This document shows, piece by piece, positions 26,764-35,043 of a stretch of DNA of 64,000 nucleotides. The stretch's first letter is position 1, and each line of letters starts with the position of its first letter. Under the pieces are notes generated by a model. That model saw nothing but the letters and a program-made list of their open reading frames with translations. It was not told where the DNA came from and did not search any database. The position numbers and the translations under genes were made by a program. Source of the DNA: Chloroflexi bacterium UBA4736 (GTDB taxonomy: Bacteria; Chloroflexota; Dormibacteria; Dormibacterales; Dormibacteraceae); assembly GCA_002404015.1 (NCBI GenBank), contig DHIW01000125.1:1-64000 (forward strand). The letters run 5' to 3'.

Positions 26764-27357
26764 ATGAGAGCAGTCCTGCTGGGAGCCCTGACCATAGTGG
26801 TCGCCGGCTGTGCCGGTGCCACACCGGCCGCCGTCGCTCCGGCTTCAACGCCCGCGGCAGCAGCCGCGGCCACACCGGCCCCGGCGACGGCCACATCGGT
26901 GACGCAGCCCGCCGCGGACCCCGTCGCCCAAGCGCTGCCGGCTTTCTCGTGCAGCCCGGTTTCCGGCGGCGCCTCCACGCGCGCCGGGATCACCGCCGTG
27001 CGGGTCGGCAGCAACCCCGGCTTTGACCGCTTCGTGATCCAGTTCGACGGCCCGGTCCCGGGGTACGCGGTCGCGCCGCAGGCCACCAGCAGCTTCGTGG
27101 CCGACGCCAGCGGCCAGTCGGTCCACCTGGCGGGTGCGGCTGGGGTGGCGATCCGGCTGTCGCCCAGCTCCGGCCAGGGGACCTATTCCGGACCGAACGC
27201 GTTCACGCCGGCCTACGCCGCGCTGCGCGAAGCCCGCCAGGTCGGTGACTTCGAGGCGGTCGTGCACTGGGGCCTGGGCACCGCCGGCCCGACCTGCATC
27301 CGAGCCTTCACGCTGACCTCACCAGCCCGCCTCGTGGTAGATGTGAGCCACACCTAA
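26764..27357 (+). CDS. Lipoprotein with AMIN-like domain
   Basis: About 197 residues. RAVLLGALTIVVAGC gives a signal peptide ending in a lipobox Cys, so it is probably a membrane-anchored lipoprotein. A 45-residue Ala/Thr/Pro linker follows, then a domain of about 130 residues that fits the AMIN-like fold of actinobacterial secreted proteins, with GITAVRVGSNPGFDRFVIQF, AVVHWGLGTAGPTCIRAFTL and LVVDVSHT at the end. A GCGGAGG site lies 9 nt before the ATG. The frame is open from 26731, but the lipobox and ribosome site favour 26764. Such domains can bind peptidoglycan and target amidases; here the amidase gene is directly upstream. Confidence 0.75.
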   Translation: MRAVLLGALTIVVAGCAGATPAAVAPASTPAAAAAATPAPATATSVTQPAADPVAQALPAFSCSPVSGGASTRAGITAVRVGSNPGFDRFVIQFDGPVPGYAVAPQATSSFVADASGQSVHLAGAAGVAIRLSPSSGQGTYSGPNAFTPAYAALREARQVGDFEAVVHWGLGTAGPTCIRAFTLTSPARLVVDVSHT

Positions 27358-27375
27358 AAAAGATCCGTAAAAGAA

Positions 27376-27396
27376 CCCTCCCCACCAGGGGGAGGG
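27376..27396. terminator. Bidirectional terminator-like hairpin
   Basis: CCCTCCCC, loop ACCA, GGGGGAGGG. It lies in the 67-bp gap between two convergent genes, the AMIN-like lipoprotein and livF, where a terminator is expected. No long T-run follows the hairpin on either strand, so it may be a repeat that acts as a terminator rather than a classic Rho-independent site. Confidence 0.45.
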
Positions 27397-27422
27397 AACC
27401 ACTTAGGGGGAGGGAACCACTT
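27387..27422. repeat. Tandem 18-bp duplication
   Basis: Two exact copies of AGGGGGAGGGAACCACTT (27387-27404 and 27405-27422), the first sharing its G-rich arm with the terminator-like hairpin. The pair ends 2 bp before the livF stop codon. Confidence 0.8.
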
Positions 27423-27424
27423 GG

Positions 27425-28156
27425 TTACGCCGTCCCCAGGTAGGCGCGCTGCATCTGCGCGTTGCCGAGCAGGCCCTGGGCAGTGTCGGCCAGCACGATC
27501 CGGCCGGTCTGCAGGACGTAGCCACGGTCCGCGATGTCGAGGGCCATGACCGCGTTCTGCTCGACCATGAAGATGGTGATGCCGTCGCTCTGCAGCTGCT
27601 GGACCGTGTCGAAGACCGTCTCCACCAGGACCGGCGCCAGGCCCATCGACGGCTCGTCCATGCAGAGCAGGCGGGGCCGCGACATCAGCGCGCGGCCGAT
27701 CGCCAGCATCTGCTGCTCACCGCCCGAGAGGGTGCCGCCGGACTGGACGAGCCGCTCCTTGAGGCGCGGAAAGATGCCGAGCACGCGCTCCAGGTCGGCG
27801 TCCACGTCCGCCCCGGATCGGACGAAGGCGCCCATCAGCAGGTTCTCCCGGACCGTGAGCCGCGAGAAGATGCGGCGGGCCTCGGGCACGATCGCGACGC
27901 CGGCGCGCACCCGGTCGGCGATCGAGTCGCCGTTGATCTCCCTGCCCTCCAGCAGGATGCGCCCGCGCAGCGGCCGCACCGTGCCGATGATCGTCTTCAT
28001 GGTGGTCGACTTGCCGGAGGCGTTGCCTCCGAGGAGGCAGACGATCTCGCCCCGCCGGACCTCCAGATCGATGCCGTGCAGCACCTGGATCGCGCCGTAG
28101 GCGACGTCCACCGCCTCCAGGCGAAGCAGCGGCTCGCCACCGTTCAGGGCGCTCAC
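27425..28156 (-). CDS. livF: Branched-chain amino acid-type ABC transporter ATPase
   Basis: 243 residues. Walker A is GGNASGKSTT, signature LSGGEQQMLAIGRAL, Walker B LLCMDEPSMGLAP, and the switch region MVEQNAV has Glu-Gln instead of His, as is usual in LivF. One of two ATPases of the importer with LivG. The start overlaps livG by 4 nt. Last gene of the cluster livK-H-M-G-F, whose importers act on branched-chain amino acids or related small acids and amides; the true substrate here is unknown. Confidence 0.93.
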   Translation of the reverse strand: MSALNGGEPLLRLEAVDVAYGAIQVLHGIDLEVRRGEIVCLLGGNASGKSTTMKTIIGTVRPLRGRILLEGREINGDSIADRVRAGVAIVPEARRIFSRLTVRENLLMGAFVRSGADVDADLERVLGIFPRLKERLVQSGGTLSGGEQQMLAIGRALMSRPRLLCMDEPSMGLAPVLVETVFDTVQQLQSDGITIFMVEQNAVMALDIADRGYVLQTGRIVLADTAQGLLGNAQMQRAYLGTA

Positions 28157-28932
28157 GGCTTCACAGCCCGCCGGCCCAGGTAGGCCTCGATCACATTGCG
28201 GTCTTCGGCAACCTCGGCGGCCAGGCCCTCGGCGATCTTGACCCCGTGGTCCATCACCGCGATGCGGTCCGAGACCCGCATGACCATCTGCATGTGGTGC
28301 TCGACCAGCAGGATGCTCACGCCGCGGTCGCGGATGGCCCGGATCTGCTCGGTCAGCTCGAGGGTCTCGTGGGGGTTCATGCCGGCCGCGGGCTCGTCCA
28401 GCAGGAGCAGGCGCGGCTCCCCCATCAAGGCCCGGCAGATCTCGGTGCGCCGCCGGTTGGCGTATGAGAGGGAGACCACCGGGTGGTTCTGGCGGGGCAG
28501 CAGCCGCTCCCCGAACAGCGCCATCACTTCGAGGGCGCGCCGCCGGGCGCCGCGCTCCTTGGCCATCGCGCCCGGCGTTCGCAGCACCGCCGCGATGGGG
28601 CCCACCCGGGCCTTCGTGTGGCTGCCGACCAGGATGTTGTCGAGGACGCTCATCTGGGTGAACAGCCGGATGTTCTGGAAGGTCCGCATCACCCCCATGC
28701 CGGCGACCTGGTCGGCCCTCAGCCCGGCGAGCTCGCGTTCCCCGACCTTCACCGACCCCAGCTGGGGACGGATCACCCCGCTGACCAGGTTCAGGGTCGT
28801 GGTCTTGCCCGAGCCGTTGGGCCCGATGAGACTGAGGATCTGGCCCTCAAGCACCTCCAGGTCGAGGTTGTTGACCGCGGTGAGCCCGCCGAAGGCGTGG
28901 GTCAGACCGCGGACCTGGAGCACCGCAGTCAC
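28153..28932 (-). CDS. livG: Branched-chain amino acid-type ABC transporter ATPase
   Basis: 259 residues. Walker A GPNGSGKTTTLNLVSG, signature region VSLSYANRRRTEICRAL, Walker B LLLLDEPAAGMNP, H-loop VEHHMQMVMRVSDR. The signature is atypical, with Asn-Arg-Arg where family members usually carry Gly-Gln-Arg, but all other motifs are intact. Overlaps livM by 4 nt upstream and livF by 4 nt downstream. Partner of LivF in the membrane importer. Confidence 0.93.
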   Translation of the reverse strand: MTAVLQVRGLTHAFGGLTAVNNLDLEVLEGQILSLIGPNGSGKTTTLNLVSGVIRPQLGSVKVGERELAGLRADQVAGMGVMRTFQNIRLFTQMSVLDNILVGSHTKARVGPIAAVLRTPGAMAKERGARRRALEVMALFGERLLPRQNHPVVSLSYANRRRTEICRALMGEPRLLLLDEPAAGMNPHETLELTEQIRAIRDRGVSILLVEHHMQMVMRVSDRIAVMDHGVKIAEGLAAEVAEDRNVIEAYLGRRAVKP

Positions 28933-29975
28933 GGCACCAGCCCTGGCTCCGGCGCCACTCCCAGCTCCTCCTCCGGCTGCGGCTCCGGGCGCTTCGGCGG
29001 GCGGAAGGAGAAGGCGCCCATGAGGCCTTGGGGGCGAAAGCGCATCAGCAGGACCAGGACCGCGCCGAAGATCACGTAGCGGTACTCGGCGTACTGCCGC
29101 AGCAGCTCAGGCAGCAGCGTCACCCCAATGGCGCCCAGGATCACGCCCGGGATGCTGCCCATGCCCCCGATGATCACCATCATGAAGACGGTCACCGTGT
29201 CGTTGACCGTGAAGCTGTAGGGGAAGACGGAGGCCCGCCAGGCGGCGTAGACGACGCCCGTGATGCCGGCGATCACCGCCCCCGAGACGAAGGCCAGCAT
29301 CCGGAAGCCGAGGACGTGGATGCCCATCGCCTGGGCGGCCAGCTCGTCGTCCCGGATCGCCATCCAGGCCCGCCCGATCCGGGACGTCTCCCAGCGGCGG
29401 AGGACGAAGACGAAGATCAGCCCGAACGCCAGCAGCAGGAAGTAGTAGTCGCGGTGGGTGAGCAGCTTTATGTCGGCCAGCTGGATGGGGTCGATGCCCA
29501 GGATGCCGCTGACGCCGCCGGTGATGTTGATCGGGCGGTCGAGGTTGAAGATCAGCTGGCGGATGATCTCGCCGAAGCCCAGGGTGACGATCGCCAGGTA
29601 GTCGCCGCGGAGCCGCAGCGAGGCCACCCCCAGCAGCAGCGACATGGCGACGACGGCCAGCACGGCGACCGGCAGCACCGCCTCGACCGGCCAGTGCCGC
29701 TCGGTCTGGCTGGAAGCCAGGATCGCGTATGTGTAGGCGCCGATGGCGAAGAACGCGATGTAGCCGAGGTTCAGCAGCCCGGCGTAGCCGACGACAACGT
29801 TGAGGCCCAGGGCGAGACAGGCGAAGGCCACGCAGGTGGCGGCCAGGATCAGCAGATAAGAAGCGTTGAAGGGCAGCTGGTCCAGCATCCAGGGCAGCGC
29901 GATCGCGGCGCCGGCCAGGGGCAGGAAGCGCCAGTCACCCAGGTCCACCAGCCGCCCCCAGACCCGCCTGCTCAA
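28929..29975 (-). CDS. livM: Branched-chain amino acid-type ABC transporter permease
   Basis: 348 residues with about nine hydrophobic segments, such as FLPLAGAAIALPWMLDQL, LLILAATCVAFACLALGLNV and LLGVASLRLRGDYLAIVTLG. The LRGDYLAIVTLGFGEIIRQL block and GVILGAIGVTLLP are typical of LivM. The start is a TTG at 29975, 15 nt after livH. A charged tail of about 25 residues (RPPKRPEPQPEEEL) may be cytosolic. Confidence 0.92.
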   Translation of the reverse strand: MSRRVWGRLVDLGDWRFLPLAGAAIALPWMLDQLPFNASYLLILAATCVAFACLALGLNVVVGYAGLLNLGYIAFFAIGAYTYAILASSQTERHWPVEAVLPVAVLAVVAMSLLLGVASLRLRGDYLAIVTLGFGEIIRQLIFNLDRPINITGGVSGILGIDPIQLADIKLLTHRDYYFLLLAFGLIFVFVLRRWETSRIGRAWMAIRDDELAAQAMGIHVLGFRMLAFVSGAVIAGITGVVYAAWRASVFPYSFTVNDTVTVFMMVIIGGMGSIPGVILGAIGVTLLPELLRQYAEYRYVIFGAVLVLLMRFRPQGLMGAFSFRPPKRPEPQPEEELGVAPEPGLVP

Positions 29976-29990
29976 GGTTTCACCGGGTTG

Positions 29991-30920
29991 TCAGACCTTG
30001 TCCGGCAGCTGTTCGCCGAGCAGGCCGGAGGGCTTGATGAGGAGGACCAGGATCAGCACCCCGAAGCTCAGGACATTCACGTAGTCCGCGTGGATGAAGG
30101 GCGCACTCTGGGCCTCGATCAGGCCCAGCAGCATGCCGCCCACAACGGCTCCCCGGATGTTGCCGATGCCGCCCATCACGGCCGCGGTGAACGCCTTGAG
30201 GCCGGCCAGGTAGCCCATGAAGAAGTCCACCTGCGTGTAGAGCAACCCCGAAAGCACACCGGCGACGCCGGCCAGGGCGGATCCCAGCAGGAAGGTGACC
30301 ATGATCACCCGGTTCACCTCGATGCCCATGAAGCCGGCCGCCTCCCGGTCCTGGGCGGTGGCGCGCATCGCGGTCCCGTAGCGGGTGCGGCGCACGAAGA
30401 AGTCGAGCGCGAGCATCAGGCCGATCGCCAGCACGAAGATCAGCCCGTCGATGAAGGAGATGGTCGCGGAGCCCACATTGACGCGCCAGGCGGGGAGCAC
30501 ATTGACCGTGGGGACCAGGTGGCCGCGGGCGCCGAGCTGGGTCGCCACGATGTTCTCCAGGAAGATCGAGACGCCGAGGGCGCTGATCAGCGGCGCCAGG
30601 CGGTGGGCCGTGCGCAGCGGGCGATACGCCAGCCGCTCGATGGTGATGCCCAGGAGGCCCGCGCCCCCGGTCGCGACCACGAACATGGCCAGGATCACGA
30701 GACCGGGCGCGATCAGCGGAACGCCGGATGGGTTCACGAGGACCAGGGTCACCCCCCAGCCCATGAACGCCCCCGCCATGTACACGTCGCCGTGGGCGAA
30801 GTTGATCATCTCGAGGATGCCGTAGACCATCGTGTAGCCGAGCGCGATCAACGAGTACATGCTGCCCAGCACGAGCCCGTTGACGAGCTGCTGTGGCAGC
30901 TGCTGCAGGATCAGGTCCAC
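29991..30920 (-). CDS. livH: Branched-chain amino acid-type ABC transporter permease
   Basis: 309 residues, with the LivH signature NGLVLGSMYSLIALGYTMVYG followed by INFAHGDVYMAGAFMG, given in parts here: NGLVLGSMYSLIALGY, MINFAHGDVYM. Another conserved loop is MRATAQDREAAGFMGIEV. Multiple membrane segments. A strong GC hairpin lies between livK and this gene. Pairs with LivM to form the channel. Confidence 0.93.
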   Translation of the reverse strand: MDLILQQLPQQLVNGLVLGSMYSLIALGYTMVYGILEMINFAHGDVYMAGAFMGWGVTLVLVNPSGVPLIAPGLVILAMFVVATGGAGLLGITIERLAYRPLRTAHRLAPLISALGVSIFLENIVATQLGARGHLVPTVNVLPAWRVNVGSATISFIDGLIFVLAIGLMLALDFFVRRTRYGTAMRATAQDREAAGFMGIEVNRVIMVTFLLGSALAGVAGVLSGLLYTQVDFFMGYLAGLKAFTAAVMGGIGNIRGAVVGGMLLGLIEAQSAPFIHADYVNVLSFGVLILVLLIKPSGLLGEQLPDKV

Positions 30921-30944
30921 GTTCGCCTCAGGGAGAGATGAGGA

Positions 30945-30970
30945 GCGGGGCCCGCGGCTGGGGGCCCCGC
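30945..30970 (-). promoter_or_regulatory. Intergenic stem-loop between livK and livH
   Basis: A perfect 9-bp stem GCGGGGCCC/GGGCCCCGC with an 8-base loop. It lacks a T-run, so it is more likely an mRNA-stabilising or processing element after livK than a full terminator. It sits 16 nt from the livK stop and would allow a higher level of binding protein than of permease, a common plan in ABC operons. Confidence 0.5.
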
Positions 30971-30986
30971 CGGGATTTGCGGACGG

Positions 30987-32162
30987 TTAGGCCGTCTGGG
31001 CTTTGATCTGCTGGAAGGCGCCGCTCTTCACCTGGAAGATGAAGACGCCGACGGCCGCCACATCGCCCTTGCTGTCGAACTTGAGGGGCACCCCGAGGAT
31101 GCTGTTGTAGGTCTCGGTGCTGAGCGCCTTGTTCACGTCCGCCCGGTCGACCTTGCCGCTCTTCACTGGCGAGCTCTTGATCGCCGTGAGCAGCATGTTG
31201 GTGGCCTCGTAGGCGACCGCGTCAAAGGGGCCGAGGTCCTTGTACTTCGCGGTGTAGTTCTTGACGAAAGTGGCCGCAGAGGGAACGGTGTTGACATCAG
31301 GCGCGATGTTGGAGATGTACGCGCCCTCGGCCGCACCCTGCGAGCCCTTGATGAACTGGGTGGCGTCGAACTCGCCGTCACCGCCCATGTAGCGGAAGTT
31401 GGGACCCAGCGACAGGCCCTGGCCCTTCAGAGCCTGGAGCAGGAGCGGGGCCTCGGCGCCCTCGTCGGCGAAGAAGACGAGGTCGGGGTTGAAGGCCTTG
31501 ATCTTGGTCGCGATCGGGTTGGCGTCCTTGACGCCCGAGGCGAACACGTCGCGCTGGGTGGTGGCGCCGCCCGCCTTGACCGTCTTCTCGAAGAGGTCGG
31601 ACAGGCCCTGGCTGTACGGGGTCTTGGAGTCGAGCACGAAGACCTTCTTCGTCTGCAGGGTCTCGAGCGCGAACTTGGCGTCGGCGGGACCCTGGTTGTC
31701 GTCCCTGGCGACCAGCCGGTGGGCGGTCTTCCAGCCGGACTCGGTGATCTTGGGGTTGCTGCCCGATTCGGTGATCATCGGCAGGGTGGCCCGCTCGAAG
31801 AGCGGCAGCTCGGCGAGCGCGATGCCGCTGAACATGGGTCCGATCACGCCCAAGATGTCGGGGTCGGCCACGTACTTGTTGGCCAGCGTGACGCCCTGGT
31901 CGCCCTTGCCCGCGTCGTCGCCGACGTCGACCTGGATCTGGGTGCCGTTGATGCCGTTCTTGGCGTTCCACTCGTCGACGGCCATCTGGGCTCCGTGCAG
32001 GGCGCCCAGTCCGATCGGGGAGGCGTCACCGGTGAACGGTCCCGTGATCGCGATCTTGACCGTCTTCGGTCCGGTGGCCGTGGTGGTCGTGCTGCTGTTG
32101 CCGCCGCACGCGGCCAGCACTGTGATGGCCACCAGGCCGACCAATGAGATTCCTCTTCGCAT
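30987..32162 (-). CDS. livK: ABC transporter periplasmic-type binding lipoprotein (LivK-like)
   Basis: 391 residues. The signal sequence LVGLVAITVLAACGG has a lipobox Cys, so it is anchored outside the membrane. The mature part has the bilobal receptor fold (Peripla_BP_6): TVKIAITGPFTGDASPIGLG, GVIGPMFSGIALAELPLFER, MITESGSNP, VDRADVNKAL. SD-like GGAGAGAAGGA lies before the ATG at 32162. The gene is 23 nt after a class V aminotransferase gene on the same strand, so it may share its transcript. Substrate unknown; amino acids, amides, urea or aromatic acids are all possible for this family. Confidence 0.9.
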   Translation of the reverse strand: MRRGISLVGLVAITVLAACGGNSSTTTTATGPKTVKIAITGPFTGDASPIGLGALHGAQMAVDEWNAKNGINGTQIQVDVGDDAGKGDQGVTLANKYVADPDILGVIGPMFSGIALAELPLFERATLPMITESGSNPKITESGWKTAHRLVARDDNQGPADAKFALETLQTKKVFVLDSKTPYSQGLSDLFEKTVKAGGATTQRDVFASGVKDANPIATKIKAFNPDLVFFADEGAEAPLLLQALKGQGLSLGPNFRYMGGDGEFDATQFIKGSQGAAEGAYISNIAPDVNTVPSAATFVKNYTAKYKDLGPFDAVAYEATNMLLTAIKSSPVKSGKVDRADVNKALSTETYNSILGVPLKFDSKGDVAAVGVFIFQVKSGAFQQIKAQTA

Positions 32163-32185
32163 TCCTTCTCTCCCGTAGGTGCTGA

Positions 32186-33340
32186 TCAGGTTGCGGCGGA
32201 TAGTAGCGCCTCGTGGGCGTCAAGTACCGCCAGCAACGTGTCCACGTCCTCTTCGGTGTTGTAGTAGTGGAAGGAGACGCGCAGGCTGCCGTCCCGCGTG
32301 GAGCAGAGGATGCCCTCCCGGGCCAGGCGTTCGAGCAGGGTGGTCACGTCGCTGGTCCCCAGCATCACGAGCGGTCCCCGGGAGGCCGCGTCCAGCGGGG
32401 TCAGCAGCCGCCAGCCGCGCCGGCCCGCGCCCTCGACAAGGCGCTGGCTGAGCTCGGCCACGTGCTCGTGGATGGCGGGCAGCCCGATCGAGGCCACCAG
32501 CTTCAGAGACGCCAGGGTCGCGTAGATGGCCGGAACCGGCGGCGAGCCGGTCTGGAAGCGGCGGGCTCCCGCCGCGAACTCCAGGTGGTGGACGTCGTAG
32601 GCGAATGGGTTCACCTGGCCGAACCAGCCGCTGTCCGCCGGCCGAAGGCGATCGGCCAATCCTTCGCGGGCGTATAGGAACGCCACGCCGGGGGTGCCGA
32701 GCAGGTACTTCAGGGAGCCTGTCACCAGGAAGTCGAGGTCCAGGGCCTTGACGTCCATCGGCTCCGTGCCCATGGACTGGAACGCGTCGACCAGGAGCAG
32801 CGAGCCGCGCTCGTGGGCCAGCTCGGCGAGGGCGGCCACGTTCAGCTTGAAGCCGTTCTTGTAGCAGACGTGGGTCGTGGAGACCAGTGCGGTCCGCTCG
32901 TCGATCAGGTCCCCGAACGCGCTGAGCGGTAGCTCGAGCCCGCTGGCCGAGGCGAATGCCACCTCGGCCCCGTGGGCCTGGTGGGCCAGCCAGATGTGGC
33001 CGACGGTGGGGAAATCGAAGTCGCTCGTGACTACGCGGGGGCGGCCGCCGAAGTCGAGCGCGCTGGCCACCGAGTTGATGGCGGTCGAGGCCGAGAACGT
33101 GACCGCGATCTCGTCCGGGCTGGCGTTGACGAGCCCTGCGAACTCCGCCCGCAGGAGCTCCATCTGCTCGCACCAGAGGTCCCATGGGTTGCCGTGCTCG
33201 CGCCAGGTCGCGATGAACTCGTGGAGCGCTGCCTCGACCGGCTCGGCCAGGGCGCCCTGGGAGCAGGAGTTGAGGTAGATGCGGTTCGAGAAGATGGGGA
33301 ACTGGCTGCGAAAGGCCTCGACGGCGGGCGCGATTGCCAA
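32186..33340 (-). CDS. Class V aminotransferase-like PLP enzyme
   Basis: 384 residues with the cysteine-desulfurase/kynureninase-like fold. IYLNSCSQGALAEPVEAAL opens the domain; VTFSASTAINSVASAL binds PLP phosphate; LLLVDAFQSMGTEPMDV holds the Asp and Gln near the PLP pyridine; the PLP-lysine is in VTGSLKYLLGTPGVAF. The C-terminal SLRVSFHYYNTEEDVDTLL is usual for the family. Substrate unknown. The start is a TTG at 33340 with a -10-like hexamer 9 nt upstream; 25 bp away the TPP enzyme starts in the other direction. It leads the liv operon, so the imported substrate may be its target. Confidence 0.82.
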   Translation of the reverse strand: MAIAPAVEAFRSQFPIFSNRIYLNSCSQGALAEPVEAALHEFIATWREHGNPWDLWCEQMELLRAEFAGLVNASPDEIAVTFSASTAINSVASALDFGGRPRVVTSDFDFPTVGHIWLAHQAHGAEVAFASASGLELPLSAFGDLIDERTALVSTTHVCYKNGFKLNVAALAELAHERGSLLLVDAFQSMGTEPMDVKALDLDFLVTGSLKYLLGTPGVAFLYAREGLADRLRPADSGWFGQVNPFAYDVHHLEFAAGARRFQTGSPPVPAIYATLASLKLVASIGLPAIHEHVAELSQRLVEGAGRRGWRLLTPLDAASRGPLVMLGTSDVTTLLERLAREGILCSTRDGSLRVSFHYYNTEEDVDTLLAVLDAHEALLSAAT

Positions 33341-33365
33341 AGTGTCCGCATCCTACAATCGCTCG
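33341..33365. promoter_or_regulatory. Bidirectional leaderless promoter
   Basis: A 25-bp gap between a TTG (minus) and a GTG (plus). ATCCTACAAT carries TACAAT on the plus strand (33354-33359, 6 nt before the GTG) and TAGGAT on the minus strand (33355-33350, 9 nt before the TTG), sharing the central TA. The same design occurs at 16626-16648. Confidence 0.6.
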
Positions 33366-35012
33366 GTGACGGACTCCCGGCTGACGATTGCTCGGGCCGT
33401 CGCGGCCGCCCTGTCCGAGGTTGGCGTCGACCACGTCTTCGGCCTCCTGGGCAGCGGCAACTTCGAGATCACCAACGCGTTCGTGGACTGCGGCGCGCGC
33501 TGGGTGCCGGCCCGCCACGAGGGCGGCGCTGTCGTCATGACCGACGCCTTCGCCCGGATCACCGGCCGCGTCCCGGCCTGCAGCGTCCACCAGGGCCCGG
33601 GCTTCACGAACACGATCACGGGGCTGGCTGAGGCCGCCAAGAGCGGGACCCCGATGCTGGTGCTCGCGGCCGACTCGCCGGACTCCGCGCTGCGCTCCAA
33701 CTTCCGGGTGGACCAGGCCGGCCTGGCGAGCGCGGTGGGCGCCCTCTCCGAGCGCCTGCACTCGCCCGAGACGGCGGTCGCGGACGCGCTGCGTGCCCAC
33801 CGGCGGACCCGGGAAGAGCGGCGGCCGGTCGTCCTCTCCATGCCGATCGACGTGCAGGCGGCGCCGGCGCCGGACGCCGCACCCGACCCCCCGCCGCCGG
33901 CCTGGCGGGCACCCCGGCCCAGCGCCGAATCCCTGGCTGCGGCGGGGAGACTGCTGGCCGGCGCCCGGAGGCCGCTGATCATCGCCGGCCGGGGAGCGGC
34001 CCGGGCCGCTGCCCGGCGCGACCTGGAGGCGCTCGCCGACCGCATCGGCGCGCTGCTGGCGACCTCGGCCGCCGGCCATGGCCTGTTCGCGGGGAGCCCC
34101 TGGGCGTTGGGGATCTCGGGCGGGTTTGCCTCGCCCACCGCGGCTGGGCTGATCCGAGAGGCCGACCTGGTCCTGGCGTTCGGGGCCACGCTCAACATGT
34201 GGACCACCCGCCACGGCCGCCTGCTGGGTCCTGAGGCGAAGGTGGTGCAGGTCGACCTGGACCCCGACGCCATCGGCTCGCACCGCCCCGCGGACGTGGG
34301 GCTGATCGGCGACGCTGCCGAGACGGCGCGTGCCCTGGCGGCGCAAGTCCCGGCCCAGGCCGGCTGGAGGACGGCCGAGCTGGCCGGTCTCATCGCCGCC
34401 GGCGGCTGGCGGAACACGCCCTACAACGACGCCGGGGCGGACGGCCGCATCGATCCCCGGACGCTCTCGATACGCCTCGAGCGGATGCTCCCGGCGCAGC
34501 GCACGATCACGGTCGACTCCGGCCACTTCATGGGCTGGCCCTCCATGTACATGGAGGTGCCCGACGAGGCCGGCTTCGTCTTCCCGCAGGCCTTCCAGGC
34601 GGTCGGCCTGGGCCTCGCCGCGGCGGTGGGCGCGGCAGTGGCCCGGCCCGACCGCCTGACCGTCTCGACCGTTGGCGACGGCGGCTTCCTGATGGGGGTG
34701 TCCGAGCTGGAGACCGCCGTCCGGCTCGGCCTTCGGATGCTGGTCGTCGCCTACAACGACGCGGCGTACGGCGCCGAGGTGCACCACTTCGGGCCCGAGG
34801 GCCGCCCGGTCCACCTGGTCCAGTTCCCGGACACGGACCTGGCCGCCATCGGCCGCGGCGCGGGCGCCCGGGCCGCCACCGTGCGCTCGCCCGACGACCT
34901 GGCCCCGATCGCGGAGTGGTTGGCCGGCGGGGCTGAAGGCGTCATGGTCGTGGACGCCAAGGTCGTGCCGACAGTCGTCGGCGAGTGGCTCCCTGAAGCT
35001 TTCGGACACTAA
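33366..35012 (+). CDS. TPP-dependent enzyme of the acetolactate synthase/benzoylformate decarboxylase family
   Basis: 548 residues from a GTG at 33366; the frame is open further upstream but that region is the antisense start of the aminotransferase. The three-domain layout is visible: PYR domain with the catalytic Glu in ARHEGGAVVMTDAFARITG and the HQGPGFTNTITG loop; a middle domain with PLIIAGRGAARAA; and a PP domain with TPP/Mg motif GDGGFLMGVSELETAVR and YNDAAYGAE. The Pro/Ala linker between domains 1 and 2 is longer than usual. Substrate not resolved: acetolactate synthase, sulfopyruvate decarboxylase and oxalyl-CoA-type enzymes share these motifs. Followed by a cyclase-family gene. Confidence 0.83.
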   Translation: MTDSRLTIARAVAAALSEVGVDHVFGLLGSGNFEITNAFVDCGARWVPARHEGGAVVMTDAFARITGRVPACSVHQGPGFTNTITGLAEAAKSGTPMLVLAADSPDSALRSNFRVDQAGLASAVGALSERLHSPETAVADALRAHRRTREERRPVVLSMPIDVQAAPAPDAAPDPPPPAWRAPRPSAESLAAAGRLLAGARRPLIIAGRGAARAAARRDLEALADRIGALLATSAAGHGLFAGSPWALGISGGFASPTAAGLIREADLVLAFGATLNMWTTRHGRLLGPEAKVVQVDLDPDAIGSHRPADVGLIGDAAETARALAAQVPAQAGWRTAELAGLIAAGGWRNTPYNDAGADGRIDPRTLSIRLERMLPAQRTITVDSGHFMGWPSMYMEVPDEAGFVFPQAFQAVGLGLAAAVGAAVARPDRLTVSTVGDGGFLMGVSELETAVRLGLRMLVVAYNDAAYGAEVHHFGPEGRPVHLVQFPDTDLAAIGRGAGARAATVRSPDDLAPIAEWLAGGAEGVMVVDAKVVPTVVGEWLPEAFGH

Positions 35013-35040
35013 TCGTGGAGGCAAGAATCGTGGAGGCAAG
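35011..35040 (+). repeat. Tandem 15-bp duplication carrying the ribosome-binding site
   Basis: AATCGTGGAGGCAAG occurs twice in a row (35011-35025 and 35026-35040), starting inside the TAA stop of the TPP-enzyme gene. Each copy carries a TGGAGG Shine-Dalgarno; the second lies about 8 nt before the ATG at 35044. Confidence 0.85.
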
Positions 35041-35043
35041 CAA

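Noticed and set aside
30945-30970. Rho-independent terminator after livK
   Set aside because: The stem is perfect but no T-run follows on the minus strand, so I list it as a processing or stabilising hairpin.
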